A stretch of DNA of 64,000 nt from Aliidiomarina sp047920995 (GCF_047920995.1 NZ_JBLRWZ010000006.1:19614-83613); one strand, 5' to 3'. Counted from the stretch's first letter, positions 1-9,401 are shown. Program-made: numbers and translations. Notes: generated from the letters alone by a model not told the origin.

Positions 1-869
1 GCGAGCTCGTAGTATTTGAAAACGTGCGCTTCAATGTGGGTGAAAAGAAAAATGACCCAACTCTAGCGAAGAAGATGGCGGCACTCTGTGATGTATTTGT
101 AATGGATGCATTCGGCACCGCTCATCGCGCGCAAGCCTCAACTTATGGCGTTGCTCAATATGCTCCAATCGCTTGTGCTGGCCCATTACTAGCCGCTGAG
201 CTAGATGCACTTGGCAAAGCGTTAGAAAACCCGAAGCGCCCGCTAGTGGCAATCGTAGGCGGCTCGAAAGTTTCTACTAAACTGATGCTACTGAATTCTT
301 TAGTACGCAAGGTTGATCAGTTAATTGTGGGCGGCGGTATTGCGAATACCTTTATTGCTGCTGAGGGCCATGATGTTGCCAAATCATTGTATGAACAAGA
401 TTTGGTAAATGAGGCATCTCGTTTAGCCGAATCTGGTAAAACACGTGGAGCGGTAATTCCTGTGCCCACAGATGTGGTAGTAGGCGATCACTTTGGCCCT
501 GATGCAACAGCAGTAACAAAAGCAGTGCATGAAGTAAGCGGCGATGATCAAATTTTTGATATTGGCCCAGAAACCGCAGCACATTTAGCGGCGATGCTGA
601 AAAATGCTGGCACCATTGTATGGAACGGTCCAGTAGGAGTATTTGAGTTTGATCAGTTCGGTGAAGGTACCCGAGTACTAGCAAATGCAATTGCCGATAG
701 CGATGCATTTTCAATTGCCGGCGGTGGTGATACGCTTGCAGCCATCGATAAATATGGCATTGCCGATAAAATTTCCTATATTTCTACCGGTGGTGGCGCA
801 TTTTTAGAATTTTTAGAAGGTAAGAAATTACCAGCAGTAGCAATTTTAGAAGCTCGCGGTAGCGAGTAA
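1..869 (+). CDS. pgk: Phosphoglycerate kinase, C-terminal part (5' end outside window)
   Basis: Glycolytic and gluconeogenic enzyme that transfers the phosphate of 1,3-bisphosphoglycerate to ADP; cytosolic. The reading frame is open from base 3 (ELVVFENVRFNVGEK) with no start in the window, so roughly the first 105 residues are missing. Visible family features are the hinge and N-domain segment FGTAHRAQAST, the C-domain start VAIVGGSKVSTK, the nucleotide-binding GGGIANTF, the segment WNGPVGVFEF and the final GGGDTLAAID and STGGGAFLEFLEG. The C-terminus is intact and of normal length. fba follows after 39 bp in the same direction, the usual pgk-fba operon order. Confidence 0.97.
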   Translation, partial: ELVVFENVRFNVGEKKNDPTLAKKMAALCDVFVMDAFGTAHRAQASTYGVAQYAPIACAGPLLAAELDALGKALENPKRPLVAIVGGSKVSTKLMLLNSLVRKVDQLIVGGGIANTFIAAEGHDVAKSLYEQDLVNEASRLAESGKTRGAVIPVPTDVVVGDHFGPDATAVTKAVHEVSGDDQIFDIGPETAAHLAAMLKNAGTIVWNGPVGVFEFDQFGEGTRVLANAIADSDAFSIAGGGDTLAAIDKYGIADKISYISTGGGAFLEFLEGKKLPAVAILEARGSE

Positions 870-908
870 GTACCGATTTTATTAAAAGAAAATTAAGGAG
901 AGTTGCAA

Positions 909-1973
909 ATGGCATTGATTTCGATGCGCCAAATGCTCGACCACGCGGCGGAGTTTGAATACGGAATTCCAGCGTTTAACGTGAATAACCTTGAGCAAAT
1001 GCGCGCCATTATGATGGCAGCCGATGAAACTGACAGCCCGGTGATCGTGCAAGCTTCTGCAGGTGCCCGCAAATATGCTGGCGCACCATTTTTGCGTCAC
1101 CTAATTTTAGCAGCTGTTGAAGAGTTCCCGCATATTCCAGTGGTAATGCACCAAGACCACGGAACGTCTCCAGCAATTTGCCAACGTTCGATTCAGTTGG
1201 GTTTTAGTTCAGTAATGATGGATGGCTCACTGCGTGAAGACGGCAAAACCCCAGCAGATTACGATTACAACGTTGATGTAACGCGCCGAGTTGTGGAAAT
1301 GGCGCATGCCTGTGGCGTATCTGTTGAAGGTGAGCTCGGTTGCTTAGGCTCGCTAGAAACAGGGCAAGCAGGCGAAGAAGATGGCGTGGGTGCTGAAGGT
1401 ACATTGAGCCATGATCAGTTACTAACCGATCCAGAAGAAGCTGCAGATTTTGTGAAAGCTACACAAGTAGATGCCTTGGCAATTGCTTGTGGTACTTCGC
1501 ATGGCGCCTATAAGTTCTCGCGGCCACCAACTGGTGATATTCTTGATATTGGTCGTATTAAAGATATCCACAAGCGTATTCCTAATACGCACTTAGTAAT
1601 GCACGGCAGCTCTTCAGTTCCACAAGAGTGGTTAGCGATTATTAATGAGTTTGGCGGTGAGATTCCAGAAACCTACGGGGTTCCGGTTGAGCAAATTCAA
1701 GAAGGTATTCGCCACGGTGTGCGGAAAGTAAATATTGATACGGATTTGCGTTTAGCATCTACCGGTGCAGTGCGTAAATTCATGGCTGAAAACAAGGCCG
1801 AGTTTGATCCGCGTAAATTTTTACAGGCTTCTACGCAAGCTATGTACGATATCTGTAAGGCGCGTTATGAAGCATTCGGTACCGCTGGAAATGCAAGCAA
1901 AATTAAGCCAATTTCACTAGAAACCATGTTTATGATGTATGAGCGCGGTGAGTTAACCGCAACAGTGAAATAA
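909..1973 (+). CDS. fba: Fructose-bisphosphate aldolase, class II (Calvin-cycle/Pseudomonas subtype)
   Basis: Zinc-dependent aldolase that interconverts fructose 1,6-bisphosphate with dihydroxyacetone phosphate and glyceraldehyde 3-phosphate. The 354-residue length and the start MALISMRQMLDHAAE fit the class IIB subtype of pseudomonads, not the 359-residue FbaA of E. coli. Metal and substrate motifs seen are VMHQDHGTSP, VEGELGCLG, HGAYKF, MHGSSSVP and NIDTDLRLA. An in-frame TTG lies six bases upstream at 903. I chose ATG 909 because it has the AAGGAGAG ribosome site at the right distance and matches the family N-terminus. It sits 39 bp after pgk and is followed by a clear terminator. Confidence 0.96.
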   Translation: MALISMRQMLDHAAEFEYGIPAFNVNNLEQMRAIMMAADETDSPVIVQASAGARKYAGAPFLRHLILAAVEEFPHIPVVMHQDHGTSPAICQRSIQLGFSSVMMDGSLREDGKTPADYDYNVDVTRRVVEMAHACGVSVEGELGCLGSLETGQAGEEDGVGAEGTLSHDQLLTDPEEAADFVKATQVDALAIACGTSHGAYKFSRPPTGDILDIGRIKDIHKRIPNTHLVMHGSSSVPQEWLAIINEFGGEIPETYGVPVEQIQEGIRHGVRKVNIDTDLRLASTGAVRKFMAENKAEFDPRKFLQASTQAMYDICKARYEAFGTAGNASKIKPISLETMFMMYERGELTATVK

Positions 1974-1993
1974 CGAACCTTTACGAAGAAATC

Positions 1994-2025
1994 CACCACC
2001 GCAGCGTAAAATGCGGTGGTTTTTT
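1994..2025 (+). terminator. Rho-independent terminator after fba
   Basis: A nine-base-pair GC-rich stem (ACCACCGCA paired with TGCGGTGGT) with an eight-base loop is followed by a run of T. It ends the pgk-fba transcript before the separate DUF481 gene. Confidence 0.9.
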
Positions 2026-2143
2026 CGTTTTATGGGTTCGAAAAGTAGCTGAATTCCGTTAGAATACAAGAAATAGTGATAAAAACCGTGCAGATTGGCC
2101 AAAAAATAACAAACCAATCAGTGGATGATTTGAAGGGGGCCTT

Positions 2144-2929
2144 GTGCGTCTAAAATTAATTGCCTTAGCCTTGTTAGGTTTTTCTGGTGCCGCATCATCA
2201 TCAACTTTTATGTTTGACGATATTCAGGATGTTGATCCAGCAGCGAAAGATGGTAAGTGGCGTGCTACTGCTGAACTTGGTGTATTGTTGCGCTCTGGGA
2301 ACACCGATTCACGCTCTTGGAAAGGCAAGCTCGATTTACAGCGTGATACTGAAAACTGGCGTAAACGTGCAGTTTTAGATTATTACCTACAAGAGCGGAA
2401 AACGTTTGAAGGGGATCGGGTAACCGATGCTGATCGCTTTTTCGTATCTGGGCAAGGTAACCGTAAATTTAATGTAGGCAGCCATTCTTCGATCTTTATC
2501 TATGGCTCTTATGAAGATGACGCGCTCAACAGTTTTGAATATCAATCAACGATTGCGGCCGGTTATGGTGCACGTTTTTTGCATAACGAGAATATGTTCA
2601 CCGATTTCGAAATTGGTCCGGGTTATGCATACGATAAACGTCGTGATACAGGCGAAACGGATGGTGATTTAATTGTTCGTGCGGCCGCTAACTTTGAATG
2701 GCAAATTAGTGAAACTGCCCGTTTCACACAATTGGTTTCTACTGAAATGGGTGATGATAATACCCGTTCGCGAGCAGTAGGGGCATTAACTGCCAACCTG
2801 AACTCACGGTTGGCGATGCGGTTAACCTTAACCATCACTCATAACAGTACTGTTTTTGAGCAAGCGGATGGTCGTACCCCAGAGAAACTAGATACAGAAA
2901 CAGCGGTTACTTTGGTATATACCTTCTAA
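2144..2929 (+). CDS. DUF481 family outer-membrane protein (YdiY-like)
   Basis: Predicted outer-membrane beta-barrel of the DUF481 family; the cellular function is unknown. The 261-residue product has an N-terminal signal peptide (hydrophobic LIALALLGFSGAASS). The family signature region ELGVLLRSGNTDSRSWKGKLD lies near residue 45, followed by repeated amphipathic strands and a C-terminal strand ending in aromatic Phe (VTLVYTF), as expected for BAM-assembled barrels. The start is GTG 2144 behind a strong GAAGGGGG site. It appears monocistronic, between the fba terminator and its own terminator. Confidence 0.85.
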   Translation: MRLKLIALALLGFSGAASSSTFMFDDIQDVDPAAKDGKWRATAELGVLLRSGNTDSRSWKGKLDLQRDTENWRKRAVLDYYLQERKTFEGDRVTDADRFFVSGQGNRKFNVGSHSSIFIYGSYEDDALNSFEYQSTIAAGYGARFLHNENMFTDFEIGPGYAYDKRRDTGETDGDLIVRAAANFEWQISETARFTQLVSTEMGDDNTRSRAVGALTANLNSRLAMRLTLTITHNSTVFEQADGRTPEKLDTETAVTLVYTF

Positions 2930-2976
2930 TTAGATTACTGCAGCACATGTTGTAATGTGTTGATTTAACAAATTAA

Positions 2977-3008
2977 AGCGCCGGTACCTTGTTGTGCCGG
3001 CACTTTTG
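2977..3008 (+). terminator. Terminator after the DUF481 gene
   Basis: An eight-base-pair stem (GCCGGTAC with GTGCCGGC, one G-T pair) and six-base loop are flanked by A-rich and T-rich tracts (AAAG and ACTTTT). It lies just upstream of the queA start. Confidence 0.75.
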
Positions 3009-3041
3009 TATTTACTGTTTGTTTTTTCCGGTTGGAGCTCA

Positions 3042-4079
3042 ATGAAGCGTTCAGACTTTTCTTTTCAGTTGCCAGATCACCTAATTGCGCGTTACCCACA
3101 AGCGGATCGTAGTGGCAGTAGGTTACTTACCTTAATTGGCGAAAGCGGTGAGATCGCGCATAAGAATTTCCGTGATTTACCTAGCCTGTTAAACCCCGGT
3201 GATTTACTGGTATTTAATAATACTCGCGTGATACCAGCGCGGCTATTGGGGCAAAAAGTATCCGGTGGCAAAATTGAAGTTCTAGTAGAGCGCATGCTTG
3301 ATGAGCACCGCGTTTTGGCGCACGTGCGCGCTAACCGCGCACCGAAAGCTGGCACCGAGTTGTTGTTAGAAAATGCGGTGCCTGCAACTATCACTGGCCG
3401 TGATGATGCGCTGTTTGAGGTAACCTTTGATAGCGGCAGAACGGTGTTAAGTTGGTTGGAAGAGTTTGGCCATATGCCACTTCCACCTTATATTGACCGC
3501 CCTGATGAAGCCAGTGATCGGGAACGTTATCAAACCGTTTATGGGGTAAAACCAGGCGCGGTTGCTGCGCCTACTGCAGGTTTACACTTTGATGCGGAAA
3601 CCATGCAAGCGCTAACCGATCGAGGAATTGAAACCGCATATGTTACTCTACACGTTGGCGCCGGCACGTTTCAGCCAGTAAGGGCTGATGATATTCGTGA
3701 GCACAAGATGCACAGCGAATGGGCCGAGGTACCACAAGAGGTGGTTGATGCTGTGGCTGCTACACGTGCGCGTGGCGGGCGAGTAATTGCGGTAGGTACC
3801 ACTTCCGTGCGTTCGCTTGAATCGGCAGCGAAAGCAAATGCTGGCGAACTCGCTGCGTATAGCGCCGATACGGATATCTTTATTTACCCGGGTTATCAAT
3901 TTAATGTAGTTGATGCCATGGTTACGAACTTTCACTTGCCTGAATCAACCTTAATTATGTTGATTTCAGCGTTCGCAGGGCAAGCGGAAGTAATGTCGGC
4001 TTATCAGGCCGCAATACAGCAAAAATATCGTTTCTTTAGTTACGGTGATGCAATGTTTATCACCCGAAAACACCGTTAA
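3042..4079 (+). CDS. queA: S-adenosylmethionine:tRNA ribosyltransferase-isomerase
   Basis: Transfers and isomerises the ribose of S-adenosylmethionine onto 7-aminomethyl-7-deazaguanine in tRNA, giving epoxyqueuosine. The product of 345 residues (E. coli 356) starts MKRSDFSFQLPDHLIARYP and carries the family segments LVFNNTRVIPARL, PLPPYIDR, APTAGLHF, HVGAGTFQPV, GTTSVRSLESA and TNFHLPESTL. The frame is open further upstream to 2994, but that stretch crosses the preceding terminator. ATG 3042 has GGAG five bases before it and matches the family start. tgt begins 11 bp downstream, so the two queuosine genes form an operon. Confidence 0.97.
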   Translation: MKRSDFSFQLPDHLIARYPQADRSGSRLLTLIGESGEIAHKNFRDLPSLLNPGDLLVFNNTRVIPARLLGQKVSGGKIEVLVERMLDEHRVLAHVRANRAPKAGTELLLENAVPATITGRDDALFEVTFDSGRTVLSWLEEFGHMPLPPYIDRPDEASDRERYQTVYGVKPGAVAAPTAGLHFDAETMQALTDRGIETAYVTLHVGAGTFQPVRADDIREHKMHSEWAEVPQEVVDAVAATRARGGRVIAVGTTSVRSLESAAKANAGELAAYSADTDIFIYPGYQFNVVDAMVTNFHLPESTLIMLISAFAGQAEVMSAYQAAIQQKYRFFSYGDAMFITRKHR

Positions 4080-4090
4080 ACAGGTAAAAG

Positions 4091-5206
4091 ATGAAGTTTG
4101 AACTAATTAAAAGTATTGGCAAAGTACGCCGTGGCCGCATGACATTTGATCGCGGCACGATAGAAACTCCTGCGTTTATGCCGGTAGGTACATTGGGTAC
4201 AGTAAAAGGCATGAGCCCTGAAGAATTGGCTGCAACCGGTGCTGAAATTTGTTTGGGCAATACCTTTCATTTAATGCTGCGCCCGGGCACATCGATTATT
4301 CAACAGCACGGTGATTTGCATGATTTTATGAACTGGCATAAGCCAATTCTCACCGATTCTGGTGGCTTCCAAGTATTTAGCCTTGGCGATTTACGCAAAA
4401 TTTCCGAGGAAGGGGTAACCTTCCGGTCGCCAATTAACGGCGAAAAAATCTTACTTACGCCAGAAAAATCAATGCAGGTTCAGCGCGAACTGGGCTCTGA
4501 TATTGTGATGATTTTCGATGAGTGCACGCCATATCCAGCTACAGTGAAACAAGCTGAAGATTCAATGCAATTATCATTGCGTTGGGCACAACGCTCGAAA
4601 GACGAGCATGGTGATAGTAAATCAGCGCTATTTGGCATTATTCAGGGTGGTATGTACGAAGATCTGCGTGATGTGTCGCTTACCGGGCTAACCGATATCG
4701 GTTTTGATGGCTATGCCATTGGCGGTTTATCAGTAGGTGAACCAAAAGACGATATGATGCGCATTCTTGATTATACCGCGCCGAAGATGCCAACCGACAA
4801 ACCACGTTACTTAATGGGCGTGGGTAAACCAGAAGATTTAGTGGAAGCAGTGCGCCGCGGCATTGATATGTTTGATTGCGTAATGCCCACACGAAATGCT
4901 CGTAATGGCCATTTGTTTACCTCAGCTGGGGTGGTGAAAATCCGCAATGCTCGCCATCGTACCGATACTGCACCGCTCGATAGTGAATGTGATTGTTACA
5001 CCTGTAAGAACTATTCGCGGGCGTATTTACACCACCTCGATCGTTGTAATGAGATCCTTGGAGCGCGTTTGAACACGATTCACAACCTACATTACTACCA
5101 AGCGCTCATGAAAGGCATGCGTGATGCGATCGAAAAGGATCAATTTGATCAATTCGTTAGCGAGTTTTATCGCAAGCGCGGCGAAAATGTTCCAGAAAGT
5201 GCGTGA
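4091..5206 (+). CDS. tgt: Queuine/preQ1 tRNA-guanine transglycosylase
   Basis: Exchanges guanine 34 of Asp, Asn, His and Tyr tRNAs for preQ1, the step before QueA. The product has 371 residues (E. coli 375). Visible are the general acid/base region LTDSGGFQVFSLGDLRKI, the substrate segment GGLSVGEP, the catalytic nucleophile region DMFDCVMPTRNARNG, and the C-terminal zinc site CDCYTCKNYSRAYLHH. It is downstream of queA by 11 bp. In E. coli yajC-secD-secF follow tgt; here those genes are 36 kb away and rpsU follows instead. Confidence 0.97.
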   Translation: MKFELIKSIGKVRRGRMTFDRGTIETPAFMPVGTLGTVKGMSPEELAATGAEICLGNTFHLMLRPGTSIIQQHGDLHDFMNWHKPILTDSGGFQVFSLGDLRKISEEGVTFRSPINGEKILLTPEKSMQVQRELGSDIVMIFDECTPYPATVKQAEDSMQLSLRWAQRSKDEHGDSKSALFGIIQGGMYEDLRDVSLTGLTDIGFDGYAIGGLSVGEPKDDMMRILDYTAPKMPTDKPRYLMGVGKPEDLVEAVRRGIDMFDCVMPTRNARNGHLFTSAGVVKIRNARHRTDTAPLDSECDCYTCKNYSRAYLHHLDRCNEILGARLNTIHNLHYYQALMKGMRDAIEKDQFDQFVSEFYRKRGENVPESA

Positions 5207-5241
5207 ATAAATCGATCTTAGGCTTTACAGCAGCCCTTAGG

Positions 5242-5271
5242 TTGTTTAAAATTCAGCACCAATTTTATCCT
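5242..5271 (+). promoter_or_regulatory. Candidate promoter of the rpsU-dnaG operon
   Basis: TTGTTT (5242-5247) and TATCCT (5266-5271) are separated by 18 bp in the tgt-rpsU gap, about 50 bp before the rpsU start. The match is moderate. I saw no LexA box of the kind found upstream of this operon in E. coli. Confidence 0.4.
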
Positions 5272-5324
5272 GCATGGCCAATGAGTGGCCTGCGTACTAC
5301 GAAAATTTTTGAGGTGAGAGGCAG

Positions 5325-5540
5325 ATGCCAGTAGTTAAACTTAAAGAAAACGAGCCATTTGACGTCGCACTGCGCCGTTTCAAGCGTTCTTGCGAAAAAG
5401 CAGGTGTACTATCTGAAGTTCGTAGCCGCGAATTTTACGAGAAGCCAACTGCAGAGCGTAAGCGCAAGAAAGCTGCAGCTGTGAAGCGTCACGCCAAGAA
5501 ATTGGCTCGTGAAAACGCTCGTCGCACTCGCCTGTATTAA
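5325..5540 (+). CDS. rpsU: 30S ribosomal protein S21
   Basis: Small-subunit ribosomal protein needed for translation initiation. The 71-residue, very basic product (MPVVKLKENEPFDVALRRFKR to ARENARRTRLY) matches the family over its whole length. The start ATG 5325 follows a purine-rich GAGGTGAGAGG site. It is the first gene of the macromolecular synthesis operon rpsU-dnaG-rpoD and is separated from dnaG by a terminator that would lower primase expression. Confidence 0.98.
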   Translation: MPVVKLKENEPFDVALRRFKRSCEKAGVLSEVRSREFYEKPTAERKRKKAAAVKRHAKKLARENARRTRLY

Positions 5541-5617
5541 GAAATAGCGATTCAGCGCAAGCGTAAGCGGGCGTGTAAATCGATTGTTGGTAAAGCATTT
5601 GCTGCACTAACTAAAGA

Positions 5618-5641
5618 AACCGTGCTCAGCACGGTTTTTTT
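5618..5641 (+). terminator. Terminator/attenuator between rpsU and dnaG
   Basis: AACCGTGC-TCA-GCACGGTT forms an eight-base-pair hairpin followed directly by seven T. In E. coli a terminator at this same place makes S21 mRNA abundant and leaves primase to readthrough; the position suggests the same role here. Confidence 0.85.
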
Positions 5642-5704
5642 ATTTTATGGGTTAAACCGCGCTTTTTGTTTTAAGCACGTGATGAGCAAGGTACATTAGT
5701 ACGC

Positions 5705-7450
5705 ATGGCTGGATTAATTCCGAAGGATTTCATTCAAGATCTTGTTGCCCGCGCTGATATTGTTGGCGTGGTGGAAAGCCGTGTGCGTTTGAAAAAAGCA
5801 GGCCGGAATTATCAAGCTTGCTGCCCATTCCACAATGAAAAAAGCCCTTCCTTTTCGGTGGCACCCGATAAGCAGTTCTATCACTGCTTCGGTTGTGGTG
5901 CGCATGGTAACGCCCTTGATTTTATTATGGAATACGATGGCTTGGAGTTTCCCGATGCGGTAGAAGAGCTCGCGGCGATGTTGGGGCTCGAAGTGCCGCG
6001 AGAAACTCGGCCAGGTAGCAAACCGGCCCGTGATAAAGCGGAAGTGGAAGATGATTTTGCGGTAATGGAAGCTTGTGCCCAGTTTTTTGCTCGCCAACTC
6101 AAAGAAAACCCTGAAAAAGAGCGCGTAATTAGCTACTTGAAAGGCCGCGGCTTAAGCGGCGAAGTGGTACGTGATTTTTGTATTGGCTATGCGCCAAAAG
6201 AGTGGGATTCGGTGCTGCGCAAGTTTGGTGGTAGCCGCAAGCAACAAGAACAGCTATTAGCATTAAAAATGATCACCGAAAACGATCGCGGCAAGCGCTT
6301 CGATTTCTTCCGTGATCGCATTATGTTCCCCATTCGGGATCGCCGCGGCCGAGTAGTAGGTTTTGGCGGCCGCGTATTAGAGAAAAGCGAACCGAAATAT
6401 TTGAACTCGCCAGAAACGCGCCTATTTCATAAAGGGCGTGAGCTGTATGGCTTTTACGAAATGCGCCAACAGCATAAAGATCTTGAGCGGGTAATTATCG
6501 TTGAAGGCTATATGGATGTGGTGGCGCTGGCGCAACATGGTGTTACCAATGCTGTTGCCGCGCTAGGCACTGCCGCAACTACTGATCATTTGCAATTGTT
6601 GTTCCGGCAAACTAAGCAAGTAATTTGCTGTTTTGATGGCGATCGGGCCGGCAGAGATGCGGCCTGGCGCGCGTTAGAAAATTCATTGGCATTATTACGA
6701 GATGGTATCGATTTACGGTTCCTCTTTTTACCCGATGGTGAAGATCCAGATACCATTGTGCGCGCTGAAGGTGCTGAAGGCTTTAATAAGCGGGCTAACG
6801 AAGCAATGTCGTTCCGCGATTATTTCTTTGAGCACCTTACCGCGAAAATTGATTTGCGCAGCGATGCGGGTAAATCAGAGCTAATTGCCCAAGCCAAAGA
6901 ATTGATTGGCAAGGTGGCCAGTGATTTCTATCGGCAAACCTTAATGGAAGCGTTAGCGAATAAATTAAGTAGAACCGTGCAAGAGCTTGAAAAACTGTTG
7001 CCGAACCTGAATCAAGGTAAGCAGCGAGCAGAAAAACCCAAAGGCCAACAATTAACCCCTGTTGCGCGCGCTATTGGCTTACTGCTGCAATATCCAGAAC
7101 TTGGCCGTTTAATTCCCGTGCACAATGAACTAGACCATCTCGATATGCAGGGTGTGAAAGTGTTTATGGCGATTCATCGACAAACCCATGAACAGCAACT
7201 AAGCTCTGCACAATTACTTGAATCCTGGCGTGGTTCGCGCCTAGAAGAACGTTTGCGCCAACTCGCTAGTTGGAACCATCAAGTACTAGAAGACAACCTA
7301 GAGCAGGAATTCTCGGAAACCTATGTGTTTTTGATCGACCGTTATTTAGAGCAGCGCTATGAAACATTAAAAGCACTGCCCGCAAAAGACATGACACGCG
7401 AGCGCTTACAGGAACTAAATGAACTTGTACGCATGATGAAACGTAGTTAA
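5705..7450 (+). CDS. dnaG: DNA primase
   Basis: Synthesises RNA primers for the lagging strand and binds the DnaB helicase. The product has 581 residues (E. coli 581). The N-terminal zinc site is C40-H43-C61-C64 (CCPFHNEK to YHCFGCG). The RNA polymerase core follows (FGGRVLEKSEPKYLNSPET), then the TOPRIM domain with VEGYMDVVAL and the metal-binding CCFDGDRAGRDAAW. The C-terminal 150 residues are the helicase-binding domain. Start ATG 5705 lies 63 bp after the rpsU attenuator; rpoD follows 89 bp downstream. Confidence 0.97.
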   Translation: MAGLIPKDFIQDLVARADIVGVVESRVRLKKAGRNYQACCPFHNEKSPSFSVAPDKQFYHCFGCGAHGNALDFIMEYDGLEFPDAVEELAAMLGLEVPRETRPGSKPARDKAEVEDDFAVMEACAQFFARQLKENPEKERVISYLKGRGLSGEVVRDFCIGYAPKEWDSVLRKFGGSRKQQEQLLALKMITENDRGKRFDFFRDRIMFPIRDRRGRVVGFGGRVLEKSEPKYLNSPETRLFHKGRELYGFYEMRQQHKDLERVIIVEGYMDVVALAQHGVTNAVAALGTAATTDHLQLLFRQTKQVICCFDGDRAGRDAAWRALENSLALLRDGIDLRFLFLPDGEDPDTIVRAEGAEGFNKRANEAMSFRDYFFEHLTAKIDLRSDAGKSELIAQAKELIGKVASDFYRQTLMEALANKLSRTVQELEKLLPNLNQGKQRAEKPKGQQLTPVARAIGLLLQYPELGRLIPVHNELDHLDMQGVKVFMAIHRQTHEQQLSSAQLLESWRGSRLEERLRQLASWNHQVLEDNLEQEFSETYVFLIDRYLEQRYETLKALPAKDMTRERLQELNELVRMMKRS

Positions 7451-7458
7451 AACTAAAC

Positions 7459-7487
7459 TGGTTGAATCGCGCGCTTTTTGTTATAAT
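7459..7487 (+). promoter_or_regulatory. Extended -10 promoter for rpoD
   Basis: TG-T-TATAAT (7479-7487) is a perfect -10 with an extended TGn element; the -35 at 17-bp distance (TGGTTG) is poor. It lies in the dnaG-rpoD gap about 50 bp before the start and would let rpoD be transcribed independently of the upstream attenuator. Confidence 0.6.
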
Positions 7488-7539
7488 TAACGGCTATTCC
7501 GCATAAATTCAAAATATCTTTACTGAGGTAATCGCCCGT

Positions 7540-9375
7540 ATGCAGACTCGTCAGTCGCAACTTAAATTGCTTATTGCGAAAGGTAAGGAGCAAGGATACT
7601 TAACCTTTGCTGAGGTTAACGACCACTTACCGCAAGACATCGTTGATTCTGATCAGATCGAAGATATTATTCGGATGATCAATGATATGGGCATCAAGGT
7701 TTTCGAAACCGCCCCTGATGCCGATGATCTGATGATGAGCGAAGATTCTGCGGATGAAGATGCTGCAGAAGAGGCGGCGGCGGCACTTGCTACCGTTGAG
7801 AGCGAAATTGGCCGTACTACAGATCCTGTGCGCATGTACATGCGTGAAATGGGTACCGTAGAGCTTCTTACCCGTGAAGGTGAGATTGTTATCGCCAAGC
7901 GCATTGAAGAAGGCATTAACCAAGTTCAGTGTTCGGTAGCTGAATACCCAGAAGCGATTAACTTCTTGCTTGAACAGTGGGATGCCTACGAAGCTGAGCA
8001 AATTCGCCTTACCGAAATCATTTCCGGATTCATCGATCCGAACGAAGTGGAAGAAGCGCCAGTTAGTGCTACCCACATTGGTTCTGAGTTGAGCGAAAAC
8101 CAACTGGAAGATGAAGACGATGATGCCGATGACGACGATTCCGATGATGACTCTACCGATACTGGCGTAGATCCTGAAGAAGCGCGCAGCAAATTTAATG
8201 AGCTGCGTGCGCAATATGAAGCTACTCGTGATGCCATTAAAACTCATGGCCGGGCTGATGCGAAAACCAACGAAGAAATTGAAAAGCTAAGCGAATTGTT
8301 CAAGCACTTCCGCTTGGTTCCGAAGCAGTTTGATCGCTTAGTAAAAGATATGCGCGAAATGATGGATCGTGTGCGCGTACAAGAACGCTTAATTATGAAG
8401 CTGTGCTTAGAGCAGGCGAAACTGCCGAAGCGCACTTTTGTACAAGCGTTTGCCGGCAATGAAACTTCGATGAGCTGGTTTGATGCGATTGTTGCCAAAG
8501 AGACGAAATACTCAGCAGCGCTAGAAGAAACTCGCGATGAAGTAGAGCGTTGTACTGGTAAGTTACGAGCAATTGCCGAAGAAACTGGTTTGTCGATCGC
8601 GAAAGTAAAAGATATCAACCGCCGGATGTCGATTGGTGAAGCGAAAGCTCGCCGGGCGAAGAAAGAGATGGTGGAAGCCAACTTACGTTTGGTAATTTCA
8701 ATTGCGAAAAAATACACCAACCGTGGTTTGCAATTCTTGGATTTAATTCAGGAAGGTAACATTGGCTTGATGAAAGCGGTAGATAAGTTCGAATATCGCC
8801 GTGGTTACAAATTCTCGACCTATGCAACCTGGTGGATTCGCCAAGCAATTACTCGTTCTATTGCCGATCAGGCGCGTACTATTCGGATTCCGGTACACAT
8901 GATCGAAACCATCAACAAGCTGAACCGTATTTCACGGCAAATGCTGCAAGAGATGGGCCGTGAGCCGCAGCCAGAAGAATTGGCAGAGCGCATGGTAATG
9001 CCAGAAGATAAGATTCGTAAGGTATTGAAGATCGCCAAAGAGCCGATTTCTATGGAAACGCCGATTGGTGATGATGAAGATTCGCACTTAGGCGATTTCA
9101 TTGAAGATACTACGCTTGATTTGCCAGTTGATGCGGCAACATCAGAAAGCCTACAGAACGCAGTACGCGATGTTCTAGGTGGCCTTACGGCCCGAGAAGC
9201 AAAAGTATTACGGATGCGTTTCGGTATTGATATGAATACCGATCATACTCTGGAAGAAGTAGGTAAGCAGTTTGATGTAACTCGTGAACGGATTCGCCAA
9301 ATTGAAGCTAAAGCACTACGCAAGCTGCGCCATCCAAGCCGCAGTGAGCAGTTGAAGAGCTTCTTAGACGAGTAA
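7540..9375 (+). CDS. rpoD: RNA polymerase primary sigma factor sigma-70
   Basis: Housekeeping sigma factor that directs RNA polymerase to -10/-35 promoters. The product has 611 residues (E. coli 613). In order there are region 1.1 (QSQLKLLIAKGKEQGYL), region 1.2 (DPVRMYMREMGTVELLTREGE), a long acidic non-conserved region (about residues 175-215, rich in Asp/Glu), region 2 with the -10 reading segment YKFSTYATWWIRQAITR, region 3 (RIPVHMIETINKLNR), and region 4.2 with VTRERIRQIEAKALRKLR. It is the last gene of the rpsU-dnaG-rpoD operon and ends at a strong terminator. Confidence 0.98.
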   Translation: MQTRQSQLKLLIAKGKEQGYLTFAEVNDHLPQDIVDSDQIEDIIRMINDMGIKVFETAPDADDLMMSEDSADEDAAEEAAAALATVESEIGRTTDPVRMYMREMGTVELLTREGEIVIAKRIEEGINQVQCSVAEYPEAINFLLEQWDAYEAEQIRLTEIISGFIDPNEVEEAPVSATHIGSELSENQLEDEDDDADDDDSDDDSTDTGVDPEEARSKFNELRAQYEATRDAIKTHGRADAKTNEEIEKLSELFKHFRLVPKQFDRLVKDMREMMDRVRVQERLIMKLCLEQAKLPKRTFVQAFAGNETSMSWFDAIVAKETKYSAALEETRDEVERCTGKLRAIAEETGLSIAKVKDINRRMSIGEAKARRAKKEMVEANLRLVISIAKKYTNRGLQFLDLIQEGNIGLMKAVDKFEYRRGYKFSTYATWWIRQAITRSIADQARTIRIPVHMIETINKLNRISRQMLQEMGREPQPEELAERMVMPEDKIRKVLKIAKEPISMETPIGDDEDSHLGDFIEDTTLDLPVDAATSESLQNAVRDVLGGLTAREAKVLRMRFGIDMNTDHTLEEVGKQFDVTRERIRQIEAKALRKLRHPSRSEQLKSFLDE

Positions 9376-9401
9376 TCGTGAAAAGGTTATCTAACTGATT
9401 G

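Noticed and set aside
7627..8247. A 206-codon open frame antisense to rpoD
   Set aside because: It lies wholly inside the well-supported rpoD gene; its product shows no family features and no ribosome site, so it is a codon-usage shadow.
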